The position numbers and the translations under genes were made by a program. Below are positions 22,340 through 34,464 of a DNA stretch of 64,000 nt, one piece after another; the first letter of the stretch is position 1, and each line of letters begins with the position of its first letter. The stretch covers positions 40,340,598 to 40,404,597 of the forward strand of contig CM043962.1 of the NCBI GenBank assembly GCA_014529385.2. Direction: 5' to 3'. The notes beneath the pieces were generated by a model. The model was not told the origin of the DNA. It ran no database searches and worked only from the letters and a program-made list of their open reading frames with translations. The stretch is from Adiantum capillus-veneris (lineage: Eukaryota > Streptophyta > Polypodiopsida > Polypodiales > Pteridaceae).

Positions 22340-23260
22340 CCTCTTGTGAAAGAATGGTTACACAAATTAGCTGTGGATATTTTGTTATGCTGACATACAC
22401 ATCTGAGAGAAATTAGCGTCGACGAGTTTCAAGCTGATCAAAGACGAGATGCCCTACAAGATGGCACCATCTGCAAGAAGGCTGGGAAGAGATACACTTG
22501 GATCGTAACGCTCTCCCGCAACAATCTCCAGCCAAATTCTAGCGTGTCTCTGTCATAATAAATCAGAAAGTTATGTGTGAGTATATTCTAAGTGATGGCC
22601 CCAATTCTCGTTCATGTGATTCATGCACAGATTCCTCCTCTTGATCTTCCTTTATCTCAATATAAAGCCAATCTCAATTCATACAATTCCATGTACTTTC
22701 ACCAAACTTGATACGCAGCCTTTTGAACACAATTACTTGCATAATTAATTACCTATAGAAACTCCACATCCAGGTCTCTAAAGTGGATTTTTGGTGATGG
22801 CAAGCTCGGTACGGAGTCCGACATGCTGATCAGCTACCCACTCCGCTCAAGAAATAGTAGGCTTCCACTTGACAGTAGAGGAAAAAGTATGGTTTATGGG
22901 GCATTAGTATCCATATACCATGGTTGGTTGTTCAAACAAGGAACTAAAGCGTTGTCAATTAGCGTGGCATGGGACAATTGGCATGTGGGTATGCAATCTT
23001 CAGCCTCTCTAGACCCTAATTACTCTGTAATGTGGCACCTCTTCATGTGTCCGTATCTGGGCTTATATATTGTAGCTCATAAGAGTACATGTGTATTTTT
23101 GTAGTTCCAACGGCATGGAGACAGAAGGAAGTGACTGAATATGCAGTGCTACATTGCTATATATAATGTATGGAGCTCATGAATATTTGGGTGCAAGTCA
23201 TGAGGCTAATGTTTGCAGAGATTGAAACCCATCTCTCGAATCTCGTTTTTTCTGCAGTAA
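22340..23260. other. No gene seen
   Basis: Mixed sequence without coding domains. A G-rich tract (23272-23291, one interruption) follows. Confidence 0.45.
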
Positions 23261-23460
23261 TTTAAGAGAGAGGGGGGGAGGGGGGGGGGGGTAAAGCTTT
23301 GCTTTCTGACAGTGGACGGGCGGTGGAAGGTGATGATGAGCAGGAGGAGAGGCCAGCACACTGGCTATTTAAGTAAGCTCCAAACGGCCAAAGGCTAGTT
23401 CCACTTTGACAAAAGCCTCCATTCCTTATGATTGCTACATCATCGCACACGTGCAGTTGC

Positions 23461-23463
<3 letters not shown>

Positions 23464-23519
<56 letters not shown>
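23464..23519. repeat. (GA)n microsatellite
   Basis: About 28 GA units without interruption. Confidence 0.95.
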
Positions 23520-23522
<3 letters not shown>

Positions 23523-23636
23523 TAGGCGTACTGCCGTAGTGCCGCGTACACAAGTAAGAACGCAGTTTGAGCTTCAATGTGCTCACGAGTTTCAAGACCT
23601 CGGTTTTGAGTAAAAGTAACTTATGATTATAATAAG

Positions 23637-23942
23637 TGTGGACTTCCTTTCCACCTACCTCTATTCCCTAATTCCCACATGGACCCCTTTTACCTATGCA
23701 ATCCTCAACATGTGTCTATTCCCACCTACCTATAATTCCCATGTGATGGATAATCCTCACTCCCTCAACTTGTATATAAATCCCATTAGCTGCCCTCATT
23801 TGTAATAAGGTCTTCATTTTCCATTCAAGTGCAATCTATTGTCATTGCTCTATTTTTATCTTGCACTCTCTTATGTCTTGACATTAGCATATTAATTAAT
23901 AGTGATATTAATCACATTTAAGTTAATCTCTAAGTTCTCACA
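23637..23942 (+). repeat. Copia 5' LTR (element O)
   Basis: The right edge is fixed by the primer site that follows (TTCTCACA, then TGGTATCAGAGC). The left edge is inferred from TGTGGACTT, which pairs with the AAGTTCTCACA end. A TATA sequence lies at 23774-23780 (GTATATAAA). Confidence 0.65.
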
Positions 23943-23954
23943 TGGTATCAGAGC
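23943..23954 (+). other. Primer-binding site of element O
   Basis: TGGTATCAGAGC, an exact initiator-Met primer site, directly after the LTR. Confidence 0.93.
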
Positions 23955-24065
23955 ACTAGAACTTAAGATTAGTTTTTCTAATTAGCGCTAAGAATCTTCC
24001 ATCTCTCTAGCCCACACTCGAAGCCTCACTCTCCATTCTTTTCAAGGAATCCAGAACCTCGAAAG

Positions 24066-24287
24066 ATGGCCGAATTAGCTTCTTCATCTTCCGCATCCAC
24101 CTACAAGTCCCGCTACATTATTGACAAACTTAACGGCACTAACTACCAAGTGTGGAAGATTCGGATGGAACTCTACTTCACTCAGCTGCAACTTTGGGAT
24201 GTCACGTCAGGGGTCGAAGAGCAACCGGACCACCCCGAAGACAAAAATTCAACATTCTCCTCTTCTTTTCTTTTTCAAAAATCGTGA
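24066..24287 (+). pseudogene. gag: Copia Gag N-terminus (element O), truncated
   Basis: The ATG at 24066 begins MAELASSSSASTYKSRY, followed by KLNGTNYQVWKIRMELYF and LWDVTSGVEEQPD. This is the typical start of plant copia Gag, where K-L-N-G-x-N-Y-x-x-W is the conserved block. Gag-like sequence stops at about 24250 and the frame ends soon after in unrelated AT-rich DNA. Only the first 60 or so residues remain. The position 112 bases after the primer site fits a normal leader. Confidence 0.85.
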
Positions 24288-24289
24288 CA

Positions 24290-25382
24290 CCTACTAGCAT
24301 TATTGCTTCTATGGCATACACACTTATTGCTTCTAAGGCGTACACACTTATATTACATACTTGTAGACCTACTAGACAAACCCCAAAGCTTTCCAACCCA
24401 CCTTACTCTTACTTGATTGCCAAATATTCTCTCCTATACCAAGAAAAACGATGCCACAAATGAGACAAAGAAAGGGCGTTCATAAAAATAAAACAGACTT
24501 GTATACAATTTTGTAGAAAAAAATGAAAGAAAACCTTAACAACCACTTTGGTGGTTCAATTACATGTATAGGCTTTATCTTCACACTTGGTTGGTGATAC
24601 TTTTATGTCCTGCTACGTTATAATTTTACTTGAATTATATGAAGAGTTTTAAAATACATTTTTTAGTGCTGTATATCCACCAAGTTGGCTAACGAGCTCA
24701 AAAAAACTTAACATTTTTTTGGTATATCAATTTCACGTTTAACCATACCCTTGCACATGATTTCTCAACCTAAATTGTGTGAAAAAATGTCCTATTCTTT
24801 TTGTCTTTTTTTTCAAAGTTAACTTGTCGACCATAAAACTCCTGTTTTTTTAGGTCTAGCATTGTAGAGTATTAGCCTTGGTAGTTGTCAACATTTTTTC
24901 ATAATTCTAAAGAGAATGAAATGTTCAAATCAGAAGCTATGACCTTATTACAAGAATATACCAATCCTAGTTTTTGGTCAAATCTTGCACTTTTATGAAA
25001 ATTTTTGGTGACTTTAATGAAATCCAAAGACGATTTGGTGGATTCAATCACATAGAAAGATTCTTCGTTGAGTTTACTACCGAAGGATGGTTAGTTTTCT
25101 GAATCCATCATAAATCAAAGCCATTCTAGCATAGCTAATATGCGTGGCCAATTCTAAGCACATCATTGGCAATTGGAATCTGGCAATGATGCTTTTTGGA
25201 GGAAGGCAAGCCAGACGGAGGAGACTGGGACAGGTGGACGCGTGGGCTCTCTCTCTCTCTCTCTCTCTCTCTATACCTCTACCTACTTCCACGAGCAAGG
25301 CGATGGGCGATGATGTTGCGTTTATAAACGAGGGAAAACAGCACGACATCAATGCAAGGTGTGGACAAAGATCTCGACAACT

Positions 25383-25419
<37 letters not shown>

Positions 25420-25515
25420 TCTGCAGACAAGGACCAGCAGGACGAGCTAAGGCGAGCCGTGTGTGTGTGTGTGTGTGTGGTCTGCAGACACACCCATAGG
25501 GTGAGCCCAGGAGAG

Positions 25516-25558
<43 letters not shown>

Positions 25559-27630
25559 GATGCAAGAGCACGGACTTGCATCACAGAGGATGTTGGGGCC
25601 GAGGGGGAGGGGTGGGATGCAAGGTAGGTGAAGGCGACGAGGGGAGCTCGAAGCAATATCATCTTTCTTTTTTTTCTGGAGCGAGGGAGAATATCTTGGG
25701 TATTTGGGTTTTCTTTATAGTTGTGTCAGTAGTATAGTAAGTATAGTTTTATTAAATTGGCAATTATGTTTTTGTAGATAGTAACAATATCTAATTATAA
25801 ACTTTAAATTTACATATATCTAGAGAATTATACATAATGGGAGCTTAGAGATAATAATGCTTTATTTTCCTGCTTCTTGTTTTTAGTATTTCATCATCAT
25901 GACCAAGATCCTTTTTAATGAGAACTTTTATGTGCTATTGACATACTCCATGGTTCCTCATGAATGTAAAGGCCCAAAGGAACCCAAAAGAACATGTACA
26001 TGATGACAATATATATTGAGCTGGGCAATATAAAGTTTATGATAGGTCAACATAATGGAAAAAACGTGACTTTTTTGTACCTAATTCTATGTCCCAATTT
26101 TTTCTTTTGGTGAGTCTGAAAAAATGAAAAGTTTTGATCGCCACCCATAGAAGTTTGGGGAAAAATCTCTCTTCGGAGATGAAAATCCAAAATCTTCTCA
26201 ATATGACTGTCTGGAGCAAAATGCAATGGTACATCAACTTTGAAGATATCCCATGGTCAAAATATGAGAGATTTTACAATTTTCTCAACTTCCTCATATG
26301 TGTTGATCCTTGAACTATAAGCTCAAGAAAGGATTTTCCAAAAAAAAAGTAGATATTCTATGGTATTATGATTTTTCCGCAACACTTTTATATCACGTTA
26401 CGTAATGTTAAAGAGGACAAGAAGAGAACTCTACATGATCAAATTCCAGAGAAATGTTACAAAGCCCAACCAAATATTCTCTTCCAAAGCAAGAAAAAAT
26501 GATGCACAAAATGAGATAAAGATGAAGCTATAAATTGCATAGGTAAGAATGAAAGGAAGTTCCACAAAATTTACAAATATATTAAAATAGCACCTTATCA
26601 ACCATTTTGGTGGTTTCTATGACACATATAAGTTTGTCACAAATGCAAAAAATTCATCGGCAAAATCCACGGAAGAGGAACAACCAATCTACTGAAGAGG
26701 AATAAAATGCCTATTTCCGAGCATTTTATCCATATATCTCGACAGCTACCGTGGACTTTTATGTATTTCTATTGCCTTGACTAGTTTACCTTGCAAAAAA
26801 CAAGGCTTTAAAAAAAAAAAAAGAGAATCCCCCCCTCCCGTGCCCACTAGTGCCTTGCCTTGATTTGGTTTGTTTAGTGCAAGGGCCAAAACTGCAATTT
26901 ATGCTTTCGAAGATATAACTGTCATGATCACACTTTGTTTGGTGCTTAACAAGAAAGAAATATATTAATTAGTACATGGGGAGTGTTTTCTTACACATGG
27001 TCCGGAAAAAAAACACTAGCTACAAACCTAAGCGACCTCACAAAGATCACAATTGCCTGGACTAACAATACGCGTAGCCACACCGAATTGTATGCCCAAC
27101 CAACAAATAGCACTAAAACAAATGATGGAGAGCGCTCGAAAAAGTCTCGTTGCACCTTGATCAGCTTAACCTTTTTGCCATCCTACACAAAAATGAGAAT
27201 TAAATGGTTTCAATTTTGATGCTTACATGGGAAAAGGTCGATGCAAATGATTGATTAAGTGGTATCCTTGTTATAATATAACATATAAACCCATTAGAGG
27301 ATCATAGATTTACAAACAATACTGTTATAAAAACCATAGATTTTTACATAGAGACACTTTGGAGAAGCCACTTAGTTGGAACTGCAGGTGTCATTCCATC
27401 ATGCAACACTAATGCAATGAAAATCATTCATAATCAACACTAGATATAGTGAAGCATGGATCCAGGGGATTCACTAGTAGTACTAGGGAGACGTAGAATC
27501 TGCATGCACCAAAACTACCTTATTGACCCCTACATACGGGACTCCCGTTTGTAAAAATCGGCCTTTTTACCTTACAAAACTCCCTTATTGCACACTCGCC
27601 TTCAATTTGTACCCCCTCTTGAATAAGAGG
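24290..27630. other. AT-rich region with a diverged direct repeat and microsatellites, no gene
   Basis: 24415-24590 and 26465-26640 share phrases in the same order (CCAAATATTCTCT, then AAGAAAAA-GATG, then CAACCA-TTTGGTGGTT), so they are old copies of one repeat. CT tracts lie at 25247-25273, 25381-25417 and 25517-25556, and a GT tract at 25461-25479. The long frames here, for example 25144-25737, are made by these tracts. Confidence 0.6.
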
Positions 27631-27710
27631 CCTTGAGTGGTAGATTGGTTATCCCAGGTCCCCTTATCCCAGGTCCCTCTTGAATATAGGTCTTGAGTTC
27701 AAGGCTCATC

Positions 27711-27748
27711 GGATAGATCTTTGAGGTCTCTTGGGATTGTTCCTATGA
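27711..27748 (+). repeat. 38-bp direct repeat, left copy (right copy 28547-28584)
   Basis: Both copies run from GGAT through CTTTGAGGTCTCTTGGGATT to ATGA and agree at 36 of 38 positions. They bracket the NTF2-like frame, 836 bases apart. Upstream of the left copy, GTGGTAGATTGG and GAGTTCAAGGCTC look like pol III boxes. Confidence 0.85.
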
Positions 27749-27750
27749 CG

Positions 27751-28215
27751 TTAAAGCTTCTCTTCATCTTCTCTATACCAAACCTTGAATGCACAATAAA
27801 GATTCATATGCAATAGTTGAATGTGCAATACCATGTACATGACAAATTTGGACCAAGAGAGGTTTGCCTCTCTAATGTGATCCTCCAGCTCAAGGAGGAT
27901 GAAAAACACAAGTTTATGCTCTGTGTAGAATGCTTGCCAAGGGCGGACGTAGACGGTCACGTTGGTGGCGACTGCATTCGCAGACTCATCATAGACAATG
28001 TCATGAAACTTGACAGACTGATAATTGAAGAAAACCTCCGCCATTTGATAGATGGCAGTAAGGCCCCCCCTTCCGCCAGCGGTGTTGATGTACAAGTGGT
28101 AGAATTGCACATCGGGGGTGAAGTAGGTGCGTAGTGCCTCCGCTTGTTGTTGCAAGGTGGGCCTGCGAACAAGCTTGTGTATCACCGTCTTCACATCCTC
28201 TCTTGGGTCCTCCAT
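27751..28215 (-). CDS. NTF2/SnoaL-like (SigF-like) domain protein, probably partial
   Basis: From the ATG at 28215 the minus strand encodes MEDPREDVKTVIHKLVRRP, then ALRTYFTPDVQFYHLY, then IYQMAEVFFNY and VRPWQAFY. This fits the N-terminal half of a plant protein family with an NTF2-like fold, as I recall it. The function is not established. The first 112 codons have no stop. After LLELED (about 27880) the peptide no longer looks like the family, so the frame may be running into an intron; it stops at 27751. The frame stays open upstream of 28215 through a GA-coded Arg-Glu run, but MEDPRED is the sensible start. This is the best host-gene candidate in the window. It may be exon 1 of a gene or a captured fragment. 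Confidence 0.6.
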   Translation of the reverse strand: MEDPREDVKTVIHKLVRRPTLQQQAEALRTYFTPDVQFYHLYINTAGGRGGLTAIYQMAEVFFNYQSVKFHDIVYDESANAVATNVTVYVRPWQAFYTEHKLVFFILLELEDHIREANLSWSKFVMYMVLHIQLLHMNLYCAFKVWYREDEEKL

Positions 28216-28304
28216 GATTCTCTCTCTCGCTCCCTCTCTCTCTCTCTCTGTCTCTGCGCTCAAGATCACAGGGAGCTCTTGCGTCTTCGACCCTCTTAAT
28301 ACCG

Positions 28305-28306
<2 letters not shown>

Positions 28307-28352
<46 letters not shown>
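28307..28352. repeat. (CT)n microsatellite upstream of the NTF2-like frame
   Basis: In minus orientation this is a GA tract about 90 bases before the ATG, where a 5' UTR or promoter would be. GA/CT tracts in 5' UTRs are common in plants. Confidence 0.9.
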
Positions 28353-28354
<2 letters not shown>

Positions 28355-28411
28355 GTCCGGACTGCTGCGAGTGCGCACCACTTGGCGTTCGCGTCTCTAT
28401 CGCCCCTTCCC

Positions 28412-28515
28412 ATGTCTAGCTCAAGCTCGTGACCTCGGATTAACAGTATTTCCTAGAAGGGATTAACAGTATTTCTATGTCTAGCTAGCTCAAGGCTCGT
28501 GACCTCGGATTGGAA
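28412..28515 (+). repeat. Short tandem duplication
   Basis: ATGTCTAGCTC at 28412 and ATGTCTAGCTAGCTC at 28477 both run into GTGACCTCGGATT. Between them GGATTAACAGTATTTC is itself repeated (28438 and 28460). Confidence 0.8.
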
Positions 28516-28599
28516 ATTTGGAGTTGTTCCTACGACTTGTGTGTTGGGATAAATCTTTGAGGTCTCTTGGGATTGTTCCAATGATGCTCTTCTTCTTCT

Positions 28600-29090
28600 T
28601 CTTCTTCTATCTCTCCCCTCTCTCCCTCTCTCTAAACTAGCAAGACTTGGCTCTCTTTAAAGGGCTTCTCTTCCTTCACCCCAACTCATATGATAGATCT
28701 TCTTGGATGGTATCCGAGAAGAAGTGCATGACCTTCAAGAGACACATGTACAGTTGCAAATATGACTTTTAGAGGCTAGGTCCATGTAGTGCGAGCTAGT
28801 TGAGCAGCATTATGTGTTAATACTGATCAATTAGGGTTTGGAGAAGGCATAGGAATGCACTGCAAGTCAGCTGATCTAATAGCCAAATCTTATATTAAAA
28901 AACGCAAGACAAATGCAAGTTGATGTTGTAAGTTTCTAAATACATGGACCGAGGAAAAAAAGAAGGAATGAGGTATCAATTAAGAACAAAAGGTAATTAA
29001 AACAAGATATTTAAAAACCCCATACTGTTTTTAGCGCTAGCTGAAGCATTGGACCTCATAAAATTGATTTCCCACATTGCCCCATTTATA
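28600..29090. other. No gene seen
   Basis: A CTT run at 28588-28605 and AT-rich sequence without recognisable domains. Confidence 0.45.
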
Positions 29091-29099
29091 GCGAGTCTC

Positions 29100-30770
29100 T
29101 CCATTTGCAAATAGAATATTGTGCTCCTCTTGATATGGTGGTTGGATGCATTTCACACCATGCTCTACTCCCAAAGAACAATGCACAACCTTTCCCTATC
29201 TACCACAATATTTGTGCCCCTCTAAAATACATAGCCATAAAACCTCCAGATTTGGGCTCCTTGTATCCTTCTTCCATAGCAACTCTATTTAGAATGTGCC
29301 ATAATTCAATTTGTGCATGCTGATCTCAACAATGAATTCACATGTGGCAAGTGTGAGAAGCTCACGAACATATGGGTCATACACATGAGCTAATATTGTA
29401 GGCCATCCCAACATGAAATGTCAAACATAATCAAAATGGACCCACATATGCGCTTCAAGGTTCCCTTGGATTCATTCTATTAACAAGAACCACACCACTT
29501 CCACACCCTTGAGTGGATATTTTAAGGTGTGGTCGGTTGCATGTTTCCAATTGCCTAGGATATAGCACACTCTGAATATAATGATAATGACCCCTAGCCT
29601 TGAGATCAAGCACAACCTCGACTAGACCCATTGAAGTGACCCCCTTTGATCTCTTAGCATCCTCTAAGGTTCTCTCAATCTGAAACAATGTAATAATTGT
29701 ACCTAGGAAATATACAAACTCAATATCATGCATGATGTCACCCAAACATGCATCTTTAGCTGCAAGCAAGTCCATGCTCAAATACTACTCTACTTTGTCC
29801 TTCTGCAACCTGATGCTTGTGATGTCTGAGATGAGTGACATGTCTTGTTAATGCCATTCTGTCTTGAGGAATACAATAGCAGCTAACAAAAGGGCATGTT
29901 TCCAATTTCCATGCACTTTACCATTTGCTTGTAGTGAATGCACATAAGAGAGCCTGATTTCTTGGACACCAAACCCTTCAAAACTCATCTTGATAGCCTG
30001 CCGCACCATTGAGACTCATTAAACAATGATGTCCTATAATGATACAATGAACATTCAAGACCTACACAACTTAGATGGGCACAACATCTCCCAAATCTCA
30101 TAGTTCCATGAAAGCTGTCACTGTTGCTAGTCATGTACTCTATCCAACAATGATTTTCATAGTTTTGCTCCATTCAAAACATGGATGAGTTATTTTTGCA
30201 CTTAGCAACTCATAAGCAATAATTTCATCATAGTACTTAGAAAGCTCTTGTGCCAAATCAATTTCTTGCACATAGGAAGAGCGACTTGCACATTACTTTG
30301 AAGAGACAATGGCCTCATCACGTCAAGGAGGACACCTTTTTGAGGCTTTCTACTGTTTTTCATGTCTTTCCTCTCAAGATATATTGGTGCTTAGCTAGAT
30401 TCCAATGTTTCAAATTCCCATAGTGATTAAAGTAAAAACAACCTTGTAAAACTCATTGTTTACATGGTAAAGAGCATAACATCCTTGCCATTGGCATTCT
30501 GTCATGGTTCCAGCTTTGCCTGGACACCTAACAATGTTAGTGGAAGAATGGAAATTGTTGGTCACCTTGCTTGAAGTGCTCTCATATTGTTTGCACCTTT
30601 GTCTCTTGCATGGAGTTCTCAATGAATAGCAAAATGTTCTGACTATGGTTTGGCCGCACCTAAACATAGTAACATGTTGACTCATCAGTTTGTGCACAAA
30701 TTTGTGAAATGAAACTTTGCATGAGAGTGCATGATCAAAAGTAGTCATTGCAAGGACCAAGACTCAAGAA
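29100..30770 (-). pseudogene. MULE-like transposase, copy 3 (minus), heavily decayed
   Basis: Read on the minus strand, a Cys/His-rich block DSFHGTMRFGRCCAHLSC plus NESQWCGRL lies at about 30110-29985. Later LVNRMNPREP, then HMWVHFDYV and GWPTILAHVYD appear at about 29480-29370, and DRERLCIVLWE near 29200. These last blocks line up with copy 1 at 40330-40450 (LVSQMRQEGARDLRSAWVHF, GWATMSCLVYD) and near 40740 (EGREHSWLFHWE). The order is the same, so this is the same family. Stops and frameshifts are frequent. The part before 30200 (frame 30760-30410) shows no block shared with copy 1. It may be the N-terminus. Confidence 0.6.
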
Positions 30771-30774
30771 TTGT

Positions 30775-31990
<1,216 letters not shown>

Positions 31991-31999
31991 GAGCTCAAA

Positions 32000-32226
32000 G
32001 CATTATGAATACACAATCGAGCTTGGAAAGATGTGGGAGTGGATGCGATGAGTGCAAGAGAGGGAAGGAGAGAAGGGGGAAGGAGAAGGAGAAGACATAG
32101 TAGTTGGATGGAGCTTAGTGAGCAATATACTCACTCTCCTCATTCTTCCATATAACCAAAGAATAGAAATGAATGGGCAGACACCCGACCAAACCGGCCA
32201 CGGGCCACTTGGCCTATAATCTAACA
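32000..32226 (-). repeat. 3' LTR of copia F (outer boundary not determined)
   Basis: The inner edge is clear: minus TGTTAGATTATAGGCC starts at 32226, right after a purine tract. Sequence to the left looks like LTR but I could not place its CA end. The start given is a guess. Confidence 0.55.
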
Positions 32227-32238
32227 ATCTCCCACTTG
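32227..32238 (-). other. Polypurine tract of copia F
   Basis: On the minus strand CAAGTGGGAGAT precedes the TG of the LTR, as in many plant copia elements. Confidence 0.8.
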
Positions 32239-32346
32239 AAGGCAATGTGGCCCAAGTGGCTAAAGAATGTAGGGGCTATTATGTACACCTGTATAAATGT
32301 GAAGCATGAACATAGATTCACCCTACACCCATCATCTCTATGCAAT

Positions 32347-32400
32347 GTGCAAACGCCCTAAGGCTAAGCTCTTCGTTAGAGCATCCGTTGGGTTTTCATC
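32347..32400 (-). pseudogene. C-terminal end of copia F RNase H, cut by element B
   Basis: The minus strand reads DENPTDALTKSLALGRLH, the standard tail of copia Pol (E-N-P-A-D-x-L-T-K-x-L). Element B begins at 32401, directly before the Asp codon, so B inserted into the RNase H of a minus-strand copia element. The remainder of Pol is not seen on the far side, because B itself is truncated. Confidence 0.8.
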
Positions 32401-32774
32401 TGTCATAATAACTAATATCTAATTCTCTTAAATGATTTTCTCATGTGAAACTAATCATTTAATATGGGGAAGTGCCAGGGGAGAAAAAGTTAGAATATTG
32501 GTTAATCTGGCAGATCGGCCATAGTAGGGATCCAAAGGAGGGAAAATAGGGATCCAAAGGGGGGGGCATCTGCAAAAGAGCAAGGTGCAACAATGGGCTT
32601 AAAAGACTCTAAGGTTCAACCCATTAAGACTTCCAAAATGCTAAGGTTTCAAAATTCAAAGGTTGTGTCCAAAGGTCAAAAGCCTAGGAAAATTGGATGC
32701 TTTGTGTGTGCTCAAAAAGTCTTCACAAGTACTACATAGGAGGGGGCGAGCCCTGGAAGTAGGGGATGAGAGAG

Positions 32775-32874
<100 letters not shown>

Positions 32875-33310
32875 GCTCCTGTACACAAAGGGAATGAGGG
32901 ACACATGTCAGCTCCCTAGCCCAGATGCCCACAAGGTGTACTCAAATACTATTGGATGGCCATGGAGGTGGACCAATGAGAATTAGGCTAGAGTAAATCT
33001 AGTCTAATTAATTTCAAAACACTTAATAAAAGAACCAATAAGAATTAAGCACTCTAGAAGACTATTGGACAGTCTCCCGAGGGGTCCAATGAGCATTCAT
33101 CAACCCAATGGATTGCCTGATTCCTATTGGCCAGGAGACAAAGGGATCCAATGAGAGTTAAGTTGCATTAATTAATTACCTAAAGCTCTCACAAAAGGGG
33201 AAAGGGGGACACATGTTAGAAGGCTATCAATTATGCTCCTGAAATCCTATTGGCTAAGCCTGGAGAGGTCCAATGGGGTGTCAGGATGAGAAAATAGCAA
33301 GAGGGGTCGA

Positions 33311-33312
<2 letters not shown>

Positions 33313-33360
<48 letters not shown>
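33313..33360. repeat. (GA)n microsatellite inside LTR B
   Basis: About 24 units just after GGGGTCGACCAA, a sequence also found before the CT tract in LTR A. Confidence 0.95.
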
Positions 33361-33362
<2 letters not shown>

Positions 33363-34095
33363 TGATTTTCTCAAGTCATTATCCAGACACACTCACACTA
33401 GTCCATGTGTGAAGCAAGAAGACTCTCTCTGTCCTTCTCAAGATTTAATGGAAAGCTTATCACCTACTCCAAGCTTGTGAGAAGGGAGGCCTACACCAAC
33501 AACTCTTGGATTTGTGATGCAAATCCAACCAAGAGCCAAGCTTCCATGCATGCTCATCTCCTCTACCATGCTAATTACTAAGCTAAGCTATGCTAATATG
33601 AGTAATTATGTGAGAAGATCTTTCTCGTAAGACTACTTCTTCTTCCTCTCAATCTACTCTCATACCTCGCTAGCTCTCACCATCTTCGAAGGTGTGTGAG
33701 GTCTTGGGTCTGAGACCGTGAGGGCATTGATGTTGTGTTTTATAAGTGTTTTGCTTAGTTCTTGAAGCTTCCATCTTCATTGCACTAGCTAGTATTGAAG
33801 GAACACAAAGAATTGTATTGTAAAATGTCCCTCTTGATGGGAGAAACCATAATACAAAGCCTTTTGGAGGGGGGACCGGCTCCATGTAAATCTCGTCCTC
33901 AACTATTGTCAATAGATTAATTTCTCTCTCTTTTGAAGTATTGTTCATGCTATCTAACTAGGTGTTATACTTTTTGTTGCTCTCTCCACCCAAGCACTCT
34001 TGTTATTCTCATTATGAATCCATTCTAATGAAATGCTCACTATGTTCATGCTATTTTCCGCTACACACAAGTTATTAGGCCATTAAATGTTACAT

Positions 34096-34107
34096 TGGTA
34101 TCAGAGC
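34096..34107 (+). other. Primer-binding site of element B
   Basis: TGGTATCAGAGC, exact initiator-Met match, one base after the LTR. Confidence 0.95.
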
Positions 34108-34464
34108 ACAAGGTTTCTCTTTTCTTGCTCAAGAAGGGAGGTCCTCAAGCTAGCTATAAATGGTTGTTATTATTAATTGCAAATGAGTTAGTAGAATAGG
34201 GATTTTCAGCCTTGCAGTGCACCTGCCTTCGTGCAGATAACGGGGCATCACAGTCGAGAGCTATGGTCTTAATAGTGGAGTCCTATGGGGCTTGCCTACG
34301 GCTTAACCACTATTGAGCTATTAGAAGCTTGACAAGAGCTGGTGTTGTTTTGATGTTGAACGACCCTCTCTTCTATTCCTTGCAATTAATGGTATTCAAG
34401 CCATGGGTAAAGAGGAGTAGCAACTAGGGCTTGAAGTGCCAAAGTACACCTAAAATTTGTTAGA

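Noticed and set aside
23272-23291. G-quadruplex or regulatory G-tract
   Set aside because: A single interrupted G run with no gene nearby gives no support for a function.
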